The translations under genes were made by a program, and so were the position numbers. Source: Tanypteryx hageni (Eukaryota > Arthropoda > Insecta > Odonata > Petaluridae). Taken from it: DNA of 64,000 bases. This document shows, piece by piece, positions 1-13,153 of the stretch. The stretch is taken from contig CM054116.1 in NCBI GenBank assembly GCA_028673005.1, positions 25,149,840 to 25,213,839 on the forward strand, written 5' to 3'. Position 1 is the first letter of the stretch. Every line of letters begins with the position of its first letter. Under the pieces are notes generated by a model that saw only the letters and a list, made by a program, of their open reading frames with translations, searched no databases and was not told the origin of the DNA.

Positions 1-2930
1 GCGAATATTATTTTAGAATTATAATCGCATTTATAAATACGCGAGCAAGTTTTGCGAATTTTCCCCCAGCGACGTCAATTTTGATTCCATCTGCAAGACC
101 TTAGTATATATGCAGAACGATTTTTTTATAAAATTGCGCAAAGAATTGCTCACCATAAGCTTTACTTTAAATTATGCCTGAGTATATAAGGTTTATCAGT
201 GACATTGAATTAAAACTTACGTTCAAAAGTTGACCATTCTAGGATATGATAATTTGACTATTTTTTCCCAACGACTAATGGACGTTTTTAAATTCTACCG
301 GAATAATTATACAAATAAACGTCTTGATGGCATCTTTGTATGACTTTAGTCATTTTGCACTCTTATTAGTAATTAGTAATCATGCTTGAAATCATTATGT
401 TATATATGTTATTAAGTTAGTTTCCCATAGACATTGCTGAAAGGAATCCATAATGAAAAATCTAACTTTTTCGTACAAATTACATTATTACTGGCTTTAC
501 TGCAATTTCCAACAGGCCATTTTAGCACGTTTTTGTTTTCAATCCCGTTTTTCCTATTCTTTGGTTGCAATTGATTAGGTTTTCTAAATCCCTTTGCTGA
601 AGGATAAATCTTTCAGAATTTTAATATTACAGGTAAGAGATTTTTTTGGAAAATTCCTGTTTTTTCGTAAGAGACGTAGGCTCTCGGAATATCCTGAACT
701 ATGGAATGGTATTTTAATGAAAATGCCAGAGTAATCATCTTTCCGACATTGCGAGGCTTGCTAAACTTATATATTAGCTACAAGGATTAATTATTTACCT
801 TCAAAAATAGGAATACAAAAATTGTCAAACTCCTGGACAGTTTCACATTAAAGGAAGGTTCTTGCAACTAACGTGACCTGTGGCGTATCTATAATAAATT
901 ATAGCTAGGTGGAGGGTTTTGATTCATTTCAAAGAAGTTAATCACCAAGGACGCCCATGAAGACTGAAAAAATTAAATGTGAATGATGGAGATATAGGTA
1001 CGTGGAACGCATTACACCAGTAAACTGTTAGTTCTACTTACTTAGCCGATTTGATGGCTTAAGACGATTTACGGAGTCGTCCTCTCCGCCCGCACTGCGT
1101 ATACATAGGAACGTACCTCTAGTTTTCTCAGAAAATATTGACGCACGCATAATTCAAGCGGTAAACATGTAATTGTACATTAAAAATAACCAATTCTTGA
1201 TTGCTATTTAAGTAAATGGAGAAGTCTTATCATGGAACGGGAACTTAATCGTAAAAACACTGGCTCAAGAGGCTGTTTTAAACCACACCCTCTCCTCAGG
1301 ATGCGCCACTGATCGCAACCGTACATGTAATAAATACGAATTAAAATCCTCATTAAGATATACACGAAAAGATATAGGGTATTGCTGTTGCTTTTAAACT
1401 CCTATATTTATATATTAAATGAGATTTCACGAAATGCAAACGCTGTTACGAAGATTTCTCCCATTTAGCACGCAATTATGATCGTAAGAAGAGATCGGTG
1501 CCGTGGACGTGATGTGATGCGATTCCAGCGTCTGAGTGGAACAAATTAATCGGTTCTCCGCAATGGGACGTCAATTCTCAGAGACGTACAGAGATTCGCT
1601 ATTGTTTTTTTTGACGGCCATTTCCTTCTCAAATGTGGAAAACACGTTCAGGAGCTGATGCGCTGTCCTAAGTGCTCAGGCACCTGAAGCGGAAGTGTTG
1701 GCTTTCGTCTCGCAAAGATTTTTGATTCAGGGAAGGCAGGGACGAAGATGTATTTATATATGGGTATGTACACAGATAGGTACATGGGTATGAGAGACCA
1801 TCAACGTCTTTCGGACACCAAAGTGTCCATCGTGGAAGCACTTCACGTTTAATCTACTGTATAGATATTCAGTGACAGATCTTTCTTCCGCGAAGCCATT
1901 AGTTTCATCTTGAGCATTTTTCCTCCATTAAGTCGTCAGCGCACATCTTCCATAATGATCCCTTTATTCTGGACGCCGTGATTGCAATGTTCGAGCTATT
2001 GCTCGAATTGAAGCTTTCATTGCTCTGAATATAGAAACAAAGGGATTCCTGCCTCTTTTAACGTTCCACGCAGTGGTGAGCTCTCCCATGGATACGTTTG
2101 GGACGCCCAATAGCCACAAAATGACAATAATTATTGATCTCTGCAATTAAATAAGATTGCGAAAAATGCTATAATAATTATAGGAAGGCGAAATCAATTT
2201 TTTTGTATAGTAGGAAATATTTGCTTAAATAAGAGTTTGAGTAACACAGTCTGAACGGTAAAAAGGGACAAGAAGAATTTTGTGCTCTATTTTTATATTT
2301 TGACATTTTTCCATCCATTATCGGCCACTGTGTTCGGTGTGGAAGGAGTAATGGCTATAATAATCCAAAAGGTTGATTAGCTAGAAAAGATCAAACAAAC
2401 AATTATTGGCCACTGATCGGCAATTTTAGAAATTTCTTTATATTGCAAGAAAAAACATAAGCATTAAGACTGGTAAATAGCCATACCTATTCTGCCATGT
2501 ACAAGTTTATCCGCTATGATATTTTCCTCAAAAATTCTATGAATTAAACAACAACCAACCATCTGGTGTACGTGAACAATACAAAATATCGCATAAATGC
2601 AATATTTTACCGAAAATATAAATCTAAACCTAGTTTCGACGCTCAGGGGAAATTATTCGCATCTTAACAGTTTCTCACAAAACGAATAGCAGAGAGAAGA
2701 AAATGACTAAAACAATGTATCGAAATCGTTCGATTTATTCCCAACACTGGCAATTACAGGCTCGAGTCTTAAAATGCGAATGATACGAGATCCGCATATC
2801 TTTACCTCCCAATCACTTCCTCGCTCCCATCGCGACGCGATTCCATTCTCAAGAACATCCCTCCTCGATCGGAGGGTTCCACCAAACCACAAACCGCTTC
2901 GAAATGGCGTCCATTGTCTCAGGGCGTGCA
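1..2930. other. AT-rich spacer, no gene recognised
   Basis: I see no coding region, RNA gene or repeat with recognisable ends. Open frames are short and have no family features. Confidence 0.5.
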
Positions 2931-2939
2931 TCGCAACTC

Positions 2940-3530
2940 CACTCCAAAACACCAATTCTATCTACCTCCTTCCCTCTCTCCTTTACCCCCTCTCTCCTTT
3001 CCCCCCTCTCTCCATTCTCCTCTCTCTCCCTCCTCCCCTCTCTCCCTCCACCCCTCTCTCCCTCCTCCTCTCTTTCCCACCCCTTAACTTTATTTCTCCC
3101 TCTTTTGCTGCGTTTGCCGTGAGCATTTCGAAATGCAGTCTTGGTTCGTCCTACTTAAAATGACGATCTCCTCGCGTCTCTGAACGGTATGTTCCCGCGT
3201 AGGAGTGATGTGTGGGATTAAATGCGGCGAGGAAAGAGGAATAAAACGCCGGGGATTGTGGGAATGGAGAGTGGCGTTAGAGGGGCTTGGTGGGGTTGGG
3301 TTGGGTTGGGCGGAGGGAGGGAATCTCGTTCTTTTCCGTCATTATTATTATTCTACTAACCGCGAGATGGAGAGAGGGGGAGGGGAGAGGAGGAGAGGGG
3401 TGTGGGGGAGGAGGAGGACAATTAAAGGCGGCGGAGAGAGTGCTTCCCGGGGGGAGAGAACGGAGAGGGGGGAGAGGAGTGGGAGATAAGGGAGGGAGGG
3501 ACAAGCGTCACCGCAATGGAGGAATGGATC
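2940..3530. repeat. Polypyrimidine block followed by polypurine block
   Basis: The plus strand is almost pure C/T at about 2945-3100 (CTCTCTCC-like words) and switches to almost pure G/A at about 3230-3530. It is an imperfect low-complexity tract, not a clean microsatellite. The P/S/L-rich and R/G/E-rich open frames that cross it result from the missing stop codons in such sequence, so I do not call genes here. Confidence 0.75.
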
Positions 3531-4104
3531 GTTGGTAAGTAAGAAAATGGAGACGCGGAACGCTATCGATGCTAAAAACAAATGACTGATATATTCCTAA
3601 ATGGATGATGGCGTGATGAATGGCATAAGAATAATAATTCGTACGCGCTTTTCTCTCCTATTGTCAGCAACTGACAAGCAGCGTTTTGAAATTTATTTTT
3701 TAAGCCGTGCTTTCAGAAAACATGTTAAATTACAAGTATGCTAGTTAGAGCCTGTGAAACCTGAAAAACGGACGATGTCGACGAATTAATCGCTAAAAGA
3801 TGAGTTAATGTTTGGAATAATACTTGAAAGAAAACTATGTAAAAATCATTGTCATGAATTAATAAAACATCTTCCTCATTTAGTTCAAGTCGAGGTTTGG
3901 AGTTTTGCTTAATTTATAACACTCCTCCGGATTTCAAATTATTTCCCAAAATCCAGCATATGCCATTCGTGTAAGGATCTTATGAGCCATTATTCCATTA
4001 ATTTATAACCAAGGCAATCCCATCATTAAGATAGCGTGCGTTTTCTTCCTTGTATCTCTTGGAGGACATCCGTTGCGGCTGGTTGATACTAGCTTGGCTA
4101 GCCC

Positions 4105-4250
4105 GGACCCAAAAAGCAATCATCCGCGCGCTGAAACGGAAGGCACAGACTACTACGATAGTTTAGTAATAGAAAATACGCCATGAATGTGGAAGACTCG
4201 TGTTAGAATCTCGGCCATGGCAGACTTTTTCTCCAGATTTCAAATTATAT
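4105..4250 (+). repeat. Degenerate copy of a tRNA-derived SINE
   Basis: The segment aligns by eye with the better copy at 14790-14990. Shared blocks are CATCCGC followed by a GAAAC-like stretch, a tRNA-like promoter (TAGTTTAGTAA near 4156 and GTTAGAATC near 4203, each one base off the A-box and B-box consensus), and a tail beginning GCAGACTTTTTCTC then TTTCAAA. I could not identify target duplications. Divergence suggests an old copy. Confidence 0.5.
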
Positions 4251-5699
4251 CCCGGACATCCCAACTATAACCACCCGTTTTGGAGAGACGATGTTAATAA
4301 GTTATTTTTAGTAAATATTGCTACACTTTTGAACAAATATAGTAATTTAGTATTTTTAACTGCCACTGAAAGCAATAATATTGAAAATAAAAAAACAAGC
4401 TTCAAATGAATTAAGTTAAATATTATCATAATCGTCCAAGACTCGTTCTCTCGTCTTTGATTTGTTTATACTTGGCAGTAAAAGGGAAAAATGATACACA
4501 TAAGTACTCATGCCACTGATGCATCCTTTCCGCGAAAATAAAAGGTTTCCTTCCCGAACATGTGACAATCCATTTTAGCGCGTTTTCCTTTTCGATTTTT
4601 TGTTTCTTGGCTCTAGCGAGTGCAATTATTTCAGGCGTCTTCTTGTTTCATATCGAAATGAAAAATGAATTAGAACGACAGTAAACGCAGACATTCTCCC
4701 GTTTCCATCCACACATAAATTAAAGCTTTTGAGTGTCGCTTATACTTGGAAACGAATAAGGACTAGGTTCCATTTGTGGTCATATTTCATAAATGTGTTT
4801 GACATAATTATTCTATATTGCGCCTCGGATTTCAACTTCTCTTACTCGCCTTGCCTGCCATAGGAAATTTGATTGATTAACGTTGCACGAATATTTGTCC
4901 GTATATGCCCTTCATCCTTGATTCGTAGAGTATGACAACAGTACCATAACAAATTGTAAAGAACTGATTGTTTCATAGTTGTGATGCCGTTAATTGAATG
5001 CTCCAAAACTTGGAAGTGGATTGGTCTTTTGAGGAATTAGAGGGGAGTTGCTTATAAATAGATAGTAATTTGCTTTGAAACTCATTTCTCTTTTAATATT
5101 TCGTTATAAAATGCTATGATTATTCGAATACAGTAGATGGTAAACCAAAAGAAAGTAAACTTTACAAACTGCTGATTAATATCGACTAAATTTACGATTT
5201 GGGTTTAAATAAAGTGCATCAGGATCATGACCTCATGAGGAAAATATTCGTGTGTTCTTTTATGTTGTTATCTTTAGTAAAATTATTTTTCACGCTTTTA
5301 ATAATACTCGGACATGTTCAAGAATGACCCGCAAGATAATGCAAATCTTTCATCTTGGTCACTTTATTCGTGCAGCAAATTATTTGCACTCTCTTGACGA
5401 AGTTTCCCATACTATGTTTGGCAAACCAGTACAGCTGTCTTTCCTCTCTCAACATTAAAATGAATTTAATGATATGCATACAAAAGTTTCACAATTTTGT
5501 AAGAGAAATACTACCGAAAAATAAAGTTGCCGGATTCGTGACTCATGATGAGGTATTAATGAATTTGTGAAAAATGTGGTCATTATAGGACCATAACTAT
5601 AAAGAAAATGAAGGAACTGTACAAAAAGAGTTTGAATTTAAATTGTGGTAGTCTTATTAAAGTAATATCTTTCCGTGTATTTATATTCCAGTCATATGT

Positions 5700-5790
5700 G
5701 GGTGCTTGCGGGGTTCGACCGACCTCCCCTCACCATCGCGTAATAAGAATGTTTTAGTCACCTCGGCCACCAGATCCTGCGATGAATGTA
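5700..5790 (-). repeat. tRNA-like promoter, possible head of another SINE
   Basis: On the minus strand TGGCCGAGGTG fits the pol III A-box (TRGYNNARNNG). About 45 bases later GGTCGAACC fits the B-box with one mismatch. I could not fold it into a convincing cloverleaf with a paired acceptor stem, so I treat it as a tRNA-derived SINE head or tRNA relic rather than a working tRNA gene. Confidence 0.35.
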
Positions 5791-7194
5791 CATTTGAAAG
5801 CACGTGGGAAGAAAGACAAGCGTTCATCATAGCAACGAGATTAAACAAACTATTGCCATTATGCTGCAATCTTTTAATAGGCCTCTTTATTTTAATGTGG
5901 ATTTGTATTGATACGAGCATTCCTGCGTTTTTTGAAAGGATATTTCTGCTAATAATTGTGAGTTTTTATTAATCTTATTTGTTATTGATAGTGAGTTTTT
6001 ATTTATCTTAATAACTTTTTGTCTTTATTCACTATTTAAAATAGGTAATACTGTTGTTAAGGATGTTAATTTGAACAAATGTTAATGAAACATTTTAAAG
6101 TGTTGTGTTGTAGCTTAGCAATTCTTCAGCCAACGATATTTATACAGGGTTTTATATGGATGGTTGATGTGATGTTAGGAAAAGAACAATTTATTATTTT
6201 TGTCATTTAAGTTAGGTAACTAAAATATGAAATATTCAACAATTTCACTCCTACTAGTATCTAAAGCTGAATTACTCTGGACTAGCAGTATATTTTCGTT
6301 GATTTTTAAGCAATATGAATGGATAAGTTAGTATTTCCGTTAATGAAACAAAAGATATTATCAAACTTCTTACTACTTTCATACCAAACATTCTTACGTA
6401 TGCCACTGAGTTCATTACTTCTGTCTGCCATTCAACTGTAAAAAGATTAAATAAAGTGACCCCCACATCACTCAACAGCTGGTAGACACTTTCAAATTTT
6501 TACGTCCATGCAAGCAGAAAGGTTATCATAATTATATTATAAAGTTTATTCATATTAAAGTATTAACCATATAAAAGTTGGTTATAAAAATTCATTTTTA
6601 TACCTTTACTTGTTTCTAATTTATTATGTATCGCATCTCAGTTCCTTTCTTATAGTTTACAGAGAAATATATACCGCTATATATATTTTTAAAAAATAAA
6701 AAAGGAAGTTCATGTTAGCATAATTTTTTCATATTTTATCTGTTCCAAACAATGCAACAAGAATAATATCAGCTTGAGAATATTTTATATGAAACGTTAA
6801 AAACACCATCCCTTAATCTTTATTCACAAAGTGTAAGCAACGAGAAAAAAAGGAAAAATTTATATAGCGATGGAGGAATAAACGACCACAGCCATATTGC
6901 ATTTAAAATCCACTCAGCTTAAACAAGTTGATCATACGTTCGAAAGCTGAGGCATCAACCGTTTCATTCTTGGAAACTATCAATATTGCAGAATCACCCA
7001 TATCATCATGTAGCTCTCCATATATGATTGTGCTTAGGGTGTGGTAATTAATGGGATCCCTTTTGGCCTCAAAGGTGTTATACAATTCAATAAACCTAAA
7101 TTATTTCCATCCTTTCTATCCACGAATCCATTATTCAATATGGCCCCAAACTAATAAATGATATCCTTCCGACGGATGGCATCCTCTAGTCCAG

Positions 7195-7554
7195 CGACCT
7201 CTCACCCTTATATCCCACCCTCACCCTCAGCTATCTTCCTCTCTCTCTCACTCATTGACCACTTCCTCTCCCTTCCCTTCGTTTCCAATTCACACACACA
7301 CACTCTTTCTCTCTCTTTCTCCTCCCAGTCCCTTACACTTCAACTCATGCCCCAAAACACATTCCCTTCCCCGAATTCACTTCCCCATCCATTTACTATC
7401 CTATTTTTTCTATTCCACTCCCATTCCACTACTACTCCCTCCTTCTTCCCTTCCTCCTCCCAACTCTCCCTCCTCCCTAACTTCCCCTCCCTCCTCTCTC
7501 CAATTACAACTTCCCCTCCTTATCTCCAACGTACTCCCTCGATTCCTCCTAGCC
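7195..7554. repeat. Polypyrimidine island
   Basis: The plus strand is strongly C/T biased with embedded CACACA and TCTCTC runs. It continues at about 7850-8115 after a hAT MITE insertion at 7555-7805. Two overlapping 130-160-codon serine/proline/leucine-rich open frames here are compositional artefacts. Confidence 0.7.
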
Positions 7555-7805
7555 CAGTTGTGGGCAACCTTTTCTACGTGGTGGGCCGCATTGGTAGTTG
7601 TGAAATATTCGGCGGGCCGCATTGCAAGTTGTGAATGCTTTGGTGGGCCAGATTAGACTTTAAATTGGGCGTTAACTATAGATTCTGAGGTATCATGTAA
7701 GTAAGTGAAAATCAATCAATCTCTTTTTAATCATAGCTTCGCGGGCCGCATTAAACGCTCTCGAGGGCCGCATACGGCCAGTGGGCCGTAGGTTGCTCAC
7801 CACTG
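7555..7805. mobile_element. Nonautonomous hAT element (MITE) with 8-bp target duplication
   Basis: The ends are CAGTTGTGGGCAACC on the left and, read inward, CAGTGGTGAGCAACC on the right, a hAT-type terminal inverted repeat. The flanks TCCTAGCC (7547-7554) and TTCTAGCC (7806-7813) are an 8-bp target duplication with one mismatch, the length expected for hAT. The 251-bp interior repeats GGGCCGCAT-like words and codes for nothing. It interrupts a polypyrimidine island. Confidence 0.85.
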
Positions 7806-7849
7806 TTCTAGCCCACATATAGCCTCACCTCCACTAATCCGATCTCCAT

Positions 7850-8770
7850 TCTCCTTGTCCTATTCCTACCTTCTTCGCACTTCTCTTTCCCCTCCACCTC
7901 CCTCCTCTCTCTTTTTCTCTCACATAGACTCTCCTTCTGTCGCACTTTTCCCTGCGCCAGTCACCATCTCTCTCTCACTCTGGCAAAAGAGTTGGGACTT
8001 CCATTATGATCTCTCTCTCTTCCCGCCCTCTATAAAAATCCTTTACTCCATTCCATCTCCCCCTTCTCCCGCCCAATCTCCTCCGCCGTCGCTCACTCCC
8101 TCCCTCCTTTCACCTCCCAGCACACGGTGAATAAAATAGACATGAAGAGGGAAAAGCGAAAAAGCCTCTCCATGACTTTTGCATTGATATCTTCCGCCAG
8201 AATATTTCACGAGAATTCCTACGTCACTCCTTCTCCACCGTCGCGCAAAATGAATAGGAATTAGCCAATTTCTGTCAAATTAAATGTGCATTAGCGTTAA
8301 GTAGTGTGCGGCGGCTGTCGAGGGGGGTGGAACGGTGGACCGGGAGGGAGACAGCGGGGGAGAGGGGATGGTGAGTCTGGAGAGTGAGAGGAGGAGGGGT
8401 GTGAGGGGAGGAGGGGTGTGAGGGGGAGGTGCGGGAGCCGGATGTGACGCATGGCGGTGGCTGCCACTTCCGCCGTCATCATCAGCGATGGGGGAGAGGT
8501 TCGGAGGATATTCCAGGGGAAGGGTTATGTAGAGTGGCGTCGGGTGGGGGTGAGAATGAGGCGAAAGGGGGAAGCCTGAAGGGGAGGGATGGAGGGGGTA
8601 AGGAGCGAGAGAGAGAGGGGGGAAGGGGGAGTTAAATGTGGATTTGAAAGTTAGGCGATGGGAAGGAGAGGGAGACGGGCAAATTGAGCGGGAGTAGCGA
8701 ATGTATAAATAAAAATATTCCCAAATGGGGAAATGAGGAGTGGGAGGTGAGTGGGTGGGGAGAGGGTGGT
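7850..8770. repeat. Polypyrimidine then polypurine island
   Basis: C/T-rich on the plus strand to about 8115, then a roughly 180-bp mixed segment, then G/A-rich on the plus strand from about 8300 to 8770. The 182-codon minus-strand frame across 8280-8828 is proline/serine/histidine-rich and is best explained by the stop-poor composition. Confidence 0.7.
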
Positions 8771-10639
8771 TGGAATGACTTGGATGGAGCGCAATATTGG
8801 AGTGGGCGAGAGAGGGAAATATCGTCATTACGACACCTATAGCTCGCGCCGTACAGACTCGCCTCGACCAACAGTCTCCTTTCCCCCTGGCGGCGGTTTT
8901 TCTCGCTACGGCTGCTGCATCATCGCGTCCGTCTTTTGTTTTGCGTCAACGAGCGATAAGAGGGGCGAAAGATTATTTTTAAAAGGTTTATTTCATTTGT
9001 TATCGGTGGTGAGTTGTCCGATCTGTTTGGTGGATCTATCAGTGAAACGGTTCTATTCTTATAATTCACATGAAAGAGTGTTTTACTGGATTTATTTTGC
9101 CATCTACGTAATATACGGTGTGCGGCTTTCAATATGTGACTCAGCATAGAATTAAACAGAAAAGGAACATTATGCGGAATAATTATTTAACTTTTAGATG
9201 GATGAGCATGCGACATTCCTCGTAAAACGTTAAAACTTGTTGGTGTATACGGGAATTTTAGTAATTAGGAAAACGATATATCAAAATGTTTCATGGAAAA
9301 TAAAACGTTTTATCGCAGACAAAAATCTCCTTAAATCATTTTTTAACTCGAAAATATGAAATAGCTTATTAAATTGTGAGAACAAAATAATATCAATATT
9401 ATCTGTTGAATTTCCGCGAAAATTAACCCGGAGAACTATATGGATAATATATAAGTAACTGAGGAAAAATTGGTACTAAGCGCATCTGAAGAAATTGAAA
9501 ACTGATGAAGATAGATAAAATGTCGTTTGTAAAAACGGCCATTCTTTCCCATCAAAACGGATGGAACAATATGATATAGTGAATATAATGTGATGTTGTT
9601 AAAATTTAAGTTGTCTCGGACTCGTCTATTAATTTTAATATGTTATTCAATGAATATAACCAATATTCGGTCCTGGGCAGCATTTTCGCTTTTAAATATT
9701 TTTTTCGCGTGCCATTATTGATTAGTTCTAAGGAATTAGTGCATAAATTGTGGAATATGCAGGTGCCGGTCTGTAGATGCTATCGGCGATAAAATGTTCT
9801 TCCTTGGAGGAATATTCGGAATGGTAATGGGAAAGTGAGAAAAAACATTCTCCTTTTCTCCGTTTAGGTCTTAGACTAAATATTCAAGTAGGAAATTACT
9901 CGCTTTATGTAGGAGATGTATTCCTGAAAATTGCACTGCGTAACTAAATCTTATTGTTCGTGTACATAATGGTAAAAGAAGTGGGTCATGTTCTTGGTGG
10001 AATTTTTGTGACACATAAGTATCATTTTTAACCCAAATAAAACATAATGATACAGTAAATATGTCATAAATATGTAAATAGTATGGAATACTTAAAATTC
10101 TTGTACATAAAAGCAATCTACTGAGGTAAACGAAGTTTGTTGTGAGTGGGAAGCGTGTAGGATGCGGCATTAGTCAGACATAGGGAGTGATTATTTATGA
10201 TGTAAACATGGAAAAACTAGGCTTAACTCCTTGCTCGAAAAATAGAATTAACAAAAACTAAATTTATTTTGCTTTGACAATGTTAATACCACCAAGAAAT
10301 AATATAGAAATCAACTTTACTGTAATAGAAGAGTATCGTGATTTCGCCTTGTGCTCTTCAAAAATTATGTATATGCGAAGCAAAACAATGTACAGCAATT
10401 CTCCATATTCGCGGGTTTCACAATCGCGGTTTCGCGCATTCGCGTAGATATTATTGTAGCAAATTTCACTGTTTTTTATGCATAAATTATTTTTCGTGAC
10501 AGATAAGTACATAAAATCATTTTGAATGATTGATAAATGATATTGTTTCAGTGAGTTAATATATTTTTGAATAATTGAAATTGAGCTTCTATTCTATTCT
10601 GGCCGCATTTATGGAAAAAGAAAGATCATTTGGCTTGGG
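8771..10639. other. Spacer, no gene recognised
   Basis: A CpG-containing 8820-8960 stretch follows the purine island, then AT-rich sequence. No family features seen in any frame. Confidence 0.4.
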
Positions 10640-11480
10640 AAAATAAGTCATAGAAGAAAATGGATGCATCACCACCTAGGATGGCTGCTTTGTAGCCGAA
10701 ACACTCATCTGATTTTCGCAACCTTTTTATTTTCTCATATACGTAGTATATTGAGGAAGTATTGTAATCGTGAACAAAATTCGACTTCGAGATATTGATG
10801 TAAATACACGTTTTAGGTGTCCCTGAATCCATAAAAGTGGTTTTCGCCATGCCGTCTGTCTGTCTGTTCGCTGTTCTAAAGCCCAAACGCGTACATAAAA
10901 TCGAATGATATCTCGTATTTGTGCAATATATCATATTTTGCAGACCTTTTTTCATAATTGAAGGGTAGTTTATTCTTGGTGAGTTTTAGGAATATTTTAT
11001 TTACTCAAACATGGCTCAAGATAATTTGATCAAAATCAATCCAATTGTAGATCCTGATGTCAGAAATAATACTACCTAAGCCATATATCCCTTAAAATCA
11101 CTATATGGCGTCCAGGGACATTACAATATACGCTTAGCTACCTTACCTAGGCCTCCACCGCGATCCACTTAAAATCATATTACAGCCTAAACGATTAAGC
11201 TAAATCGATTGAAATATCATAGTTGTGGATAATATCATTCATAATAGTCACTCTGAGGAGATGAACGGTATTGCTCAACAATTAAGGGTACTTTATTCTA
11301 GGATATTTTGAAACAAAATTCGATTGACTCAAAAATGGTTATAGGGTTTTTGATTTAAATCCATCGAATCGTACAGTCTGATGTCACAAATAATACTAAC
11401 TATTCCATATGCCCCAAAATTTTCTAAATATCGACCAGTGGCATTAAAATACACGATAATTACAGTTAACTTTGATTTAT
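10640..11480. repeat. Dispersed repeat with GTCTGTCTGTCTG run and a 320-bp tandem duplication
   Basis: Around 10830-10870 the text includes CCTGAATCCATAAAAGTGG followed by a GTCTGTCTGTCTG run, a combination seen in arthropod dispersed repeats. From about 10966 a unit beginning GGGTAGTTTATTCTT recurs at about 11286 as GGGTACTTTATTCTA. It is followed in both by GATGTCA(G/C)AAATAATACTA and a GGCATTA/GGACATTA block, giving a period near 320 bp with roughly two-thirds identity by eye. Confidence 0.5.
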
Positions 11481-13062
11481 AAGCGTTTTTCTTTTATAAA
11501 CGTACACAGTCGACCAAACGTATATTAAAAAAATTGTGCTATATATATTGCGCCGTTTATTTTAATATCGGAAGGACATAATATCCCTATTTGAAACGAA
11601 GTTATTCTAGTAATCGAGTAAACTGTGAAATCATCTCAAACCACCGATTTCTCTATTTTTTAATATCCAAAGTCTTCCAAGAGGAAATATTTACCGTCAC
11701 ACTTCACGATAAAAGAGTTTTATGATGCCTGAAATTTCTCATAAAGTTTGCGGCTGTCATATACCAACACAAGTATGTATTCCCTCCACTTTACCACTCC
11801 CTCTTATTTCCTTCCCCTCTAAAACTCCCTCATTACCCAAAATGCCTCCTGACTGAATATCTAGTCCCTCAGCTTGGGGTCTATTGCTGTGAGGACGGCG
11901 GAGAAAGCAGAGGAAGGAAAATTCACGCACGCAGCGAGAAGTGTGCATTTCGGTGAGTATGGTAATCAATTCAGTAATTTATTTAAATTTCCCATTATAA
12001 TCCCCTTACAATTCTTCGAAAAAAACAACATCCAACTAACTTTCGATTAACTCACAATAGATTCACTATACATATTATTGGGTGAGAGTAAAAATGAACT
12101 TACATAGCCGATTTTCATAAGGTCGAATGAATGTCGATTATTAAGAGTAATTTGTACTCATTTCAAGATAACTTATTTCAGAGAGGAGCTTGGCGTAGTA
12201 TATTCGCAGTTATCTGGTGTTAATTATTTTAAAATGGATTTTACTTATGATTTTATCAAGTCTCCTTGAACAAACCAAAATTGTAAGAACTGGCTTGCGC
12301 GACCCCAATAGTGTCCCTCCCCCTACTTCCCGAAGCACCCCTTAATTTGAACTAACCTTAATATGTTTGCTACAATTGATTTCAGGTATTTGATTATCGT
12401 GGTCGTATCTATCGATGTGGGAGGATGTTAAAATTATGCGCATAACTTTCGACCTAGCATTCATTCATCTTTTTTTAACCCCCTTTTTTGCTATTGTATT
12501 GACCTATAAAGTTAATGGGTTTGTATTGCATTATGGTAATAGAAATATGCAGGCGTTAATGATAATATTGTGGACGTGCCTATAAACATCATCTTGACTA
12601 ACCAACCACCTTTTACACCTTCCAAATTCTTTAATAACGAAACTTTTGCATGTAAACATAATGTTTTTCCCGCATCTTGTTTCTCCGCGAATTCTGTGAA
12701 AGTGTATTAATGAAGTCGCGGAAATAAAAGTAATTCTCGTTACATTTTTCACTGAAATTTTTTATAATACTCATGGCTTTCACCGAGATGCAACTGACGA
12801 GGAATCGGATTTGATCGTTGAACTAGGAACTCGATCCAATTCTGTGGTCTTTATCAATGTTTTAATTTCGTGGCCTTCGTTAATAATATACTGTGATTAA
12901 ATAATTATAAAGGTGTGGATGAGAGCGAAATATAACATTAAAAACCAGCGAAATATTATTTAAATGTATTGTATATAGATAGGTGAAACCCGGGAAAAAT
13001 GCGGCAGATATCAATTCACGAGAACCTGGTAAAATTAAATTATTTTGGAAAACCGTTCCATA
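11481..13062. other. AT-rich spacer, no gene recognised
   Basis: Nothing recognised on either strand. Confidence 0.4.
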
Positions 13063-13153
13063 TTAACCCTTCAGTAGGCGCATGAAGTACAGGTGTAATC
13101 CATTGCGTTTCTGTTTAGCACTCTTCTCGAGAACGCGCCTACTGGAGGCGTTA
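13063..13153. repeat. Short inverted repeat (foldback-like)
   Basis: TTAACCCTTCAGTAGGCGC at 13063-13081 and GCGCCTACTGGAGGCGTTA at 13135-13153 form an imperfect inverted repeat around a 53-bp centre. The innermost 8 bp (GTAGGCGC) pair perfectly and the outer arm has mismatches. The TTAACCCTT start resembles a piggyBac-type end, but the right arm lacks the matching TTAA, so the class is open. Confidence 0.4.

Larger units (their letters stand above)
3531..7190. other. AT-rich spacer with two tRNA-like SINE traces
   Basis: Apart from the SINE-like pieces listed separately (about 4105-4250 and 5700-5790) I see only AT-rich sequence with short unrelated open frames. Confidence 0.45.

Noticed and set aside
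8280..8828. 182-codon minus-strand open frame rich in P, S and H
   Set aside because: Lies within a polypurine island where stop codons are depleted; overlapping frames are also open and no domain is visible.
10626..10955. 109-codon minus-strand open frame
   Set aside because: It runs through a GTCTGTCTG microsatellite and a dispersed repeat; no protein family features.
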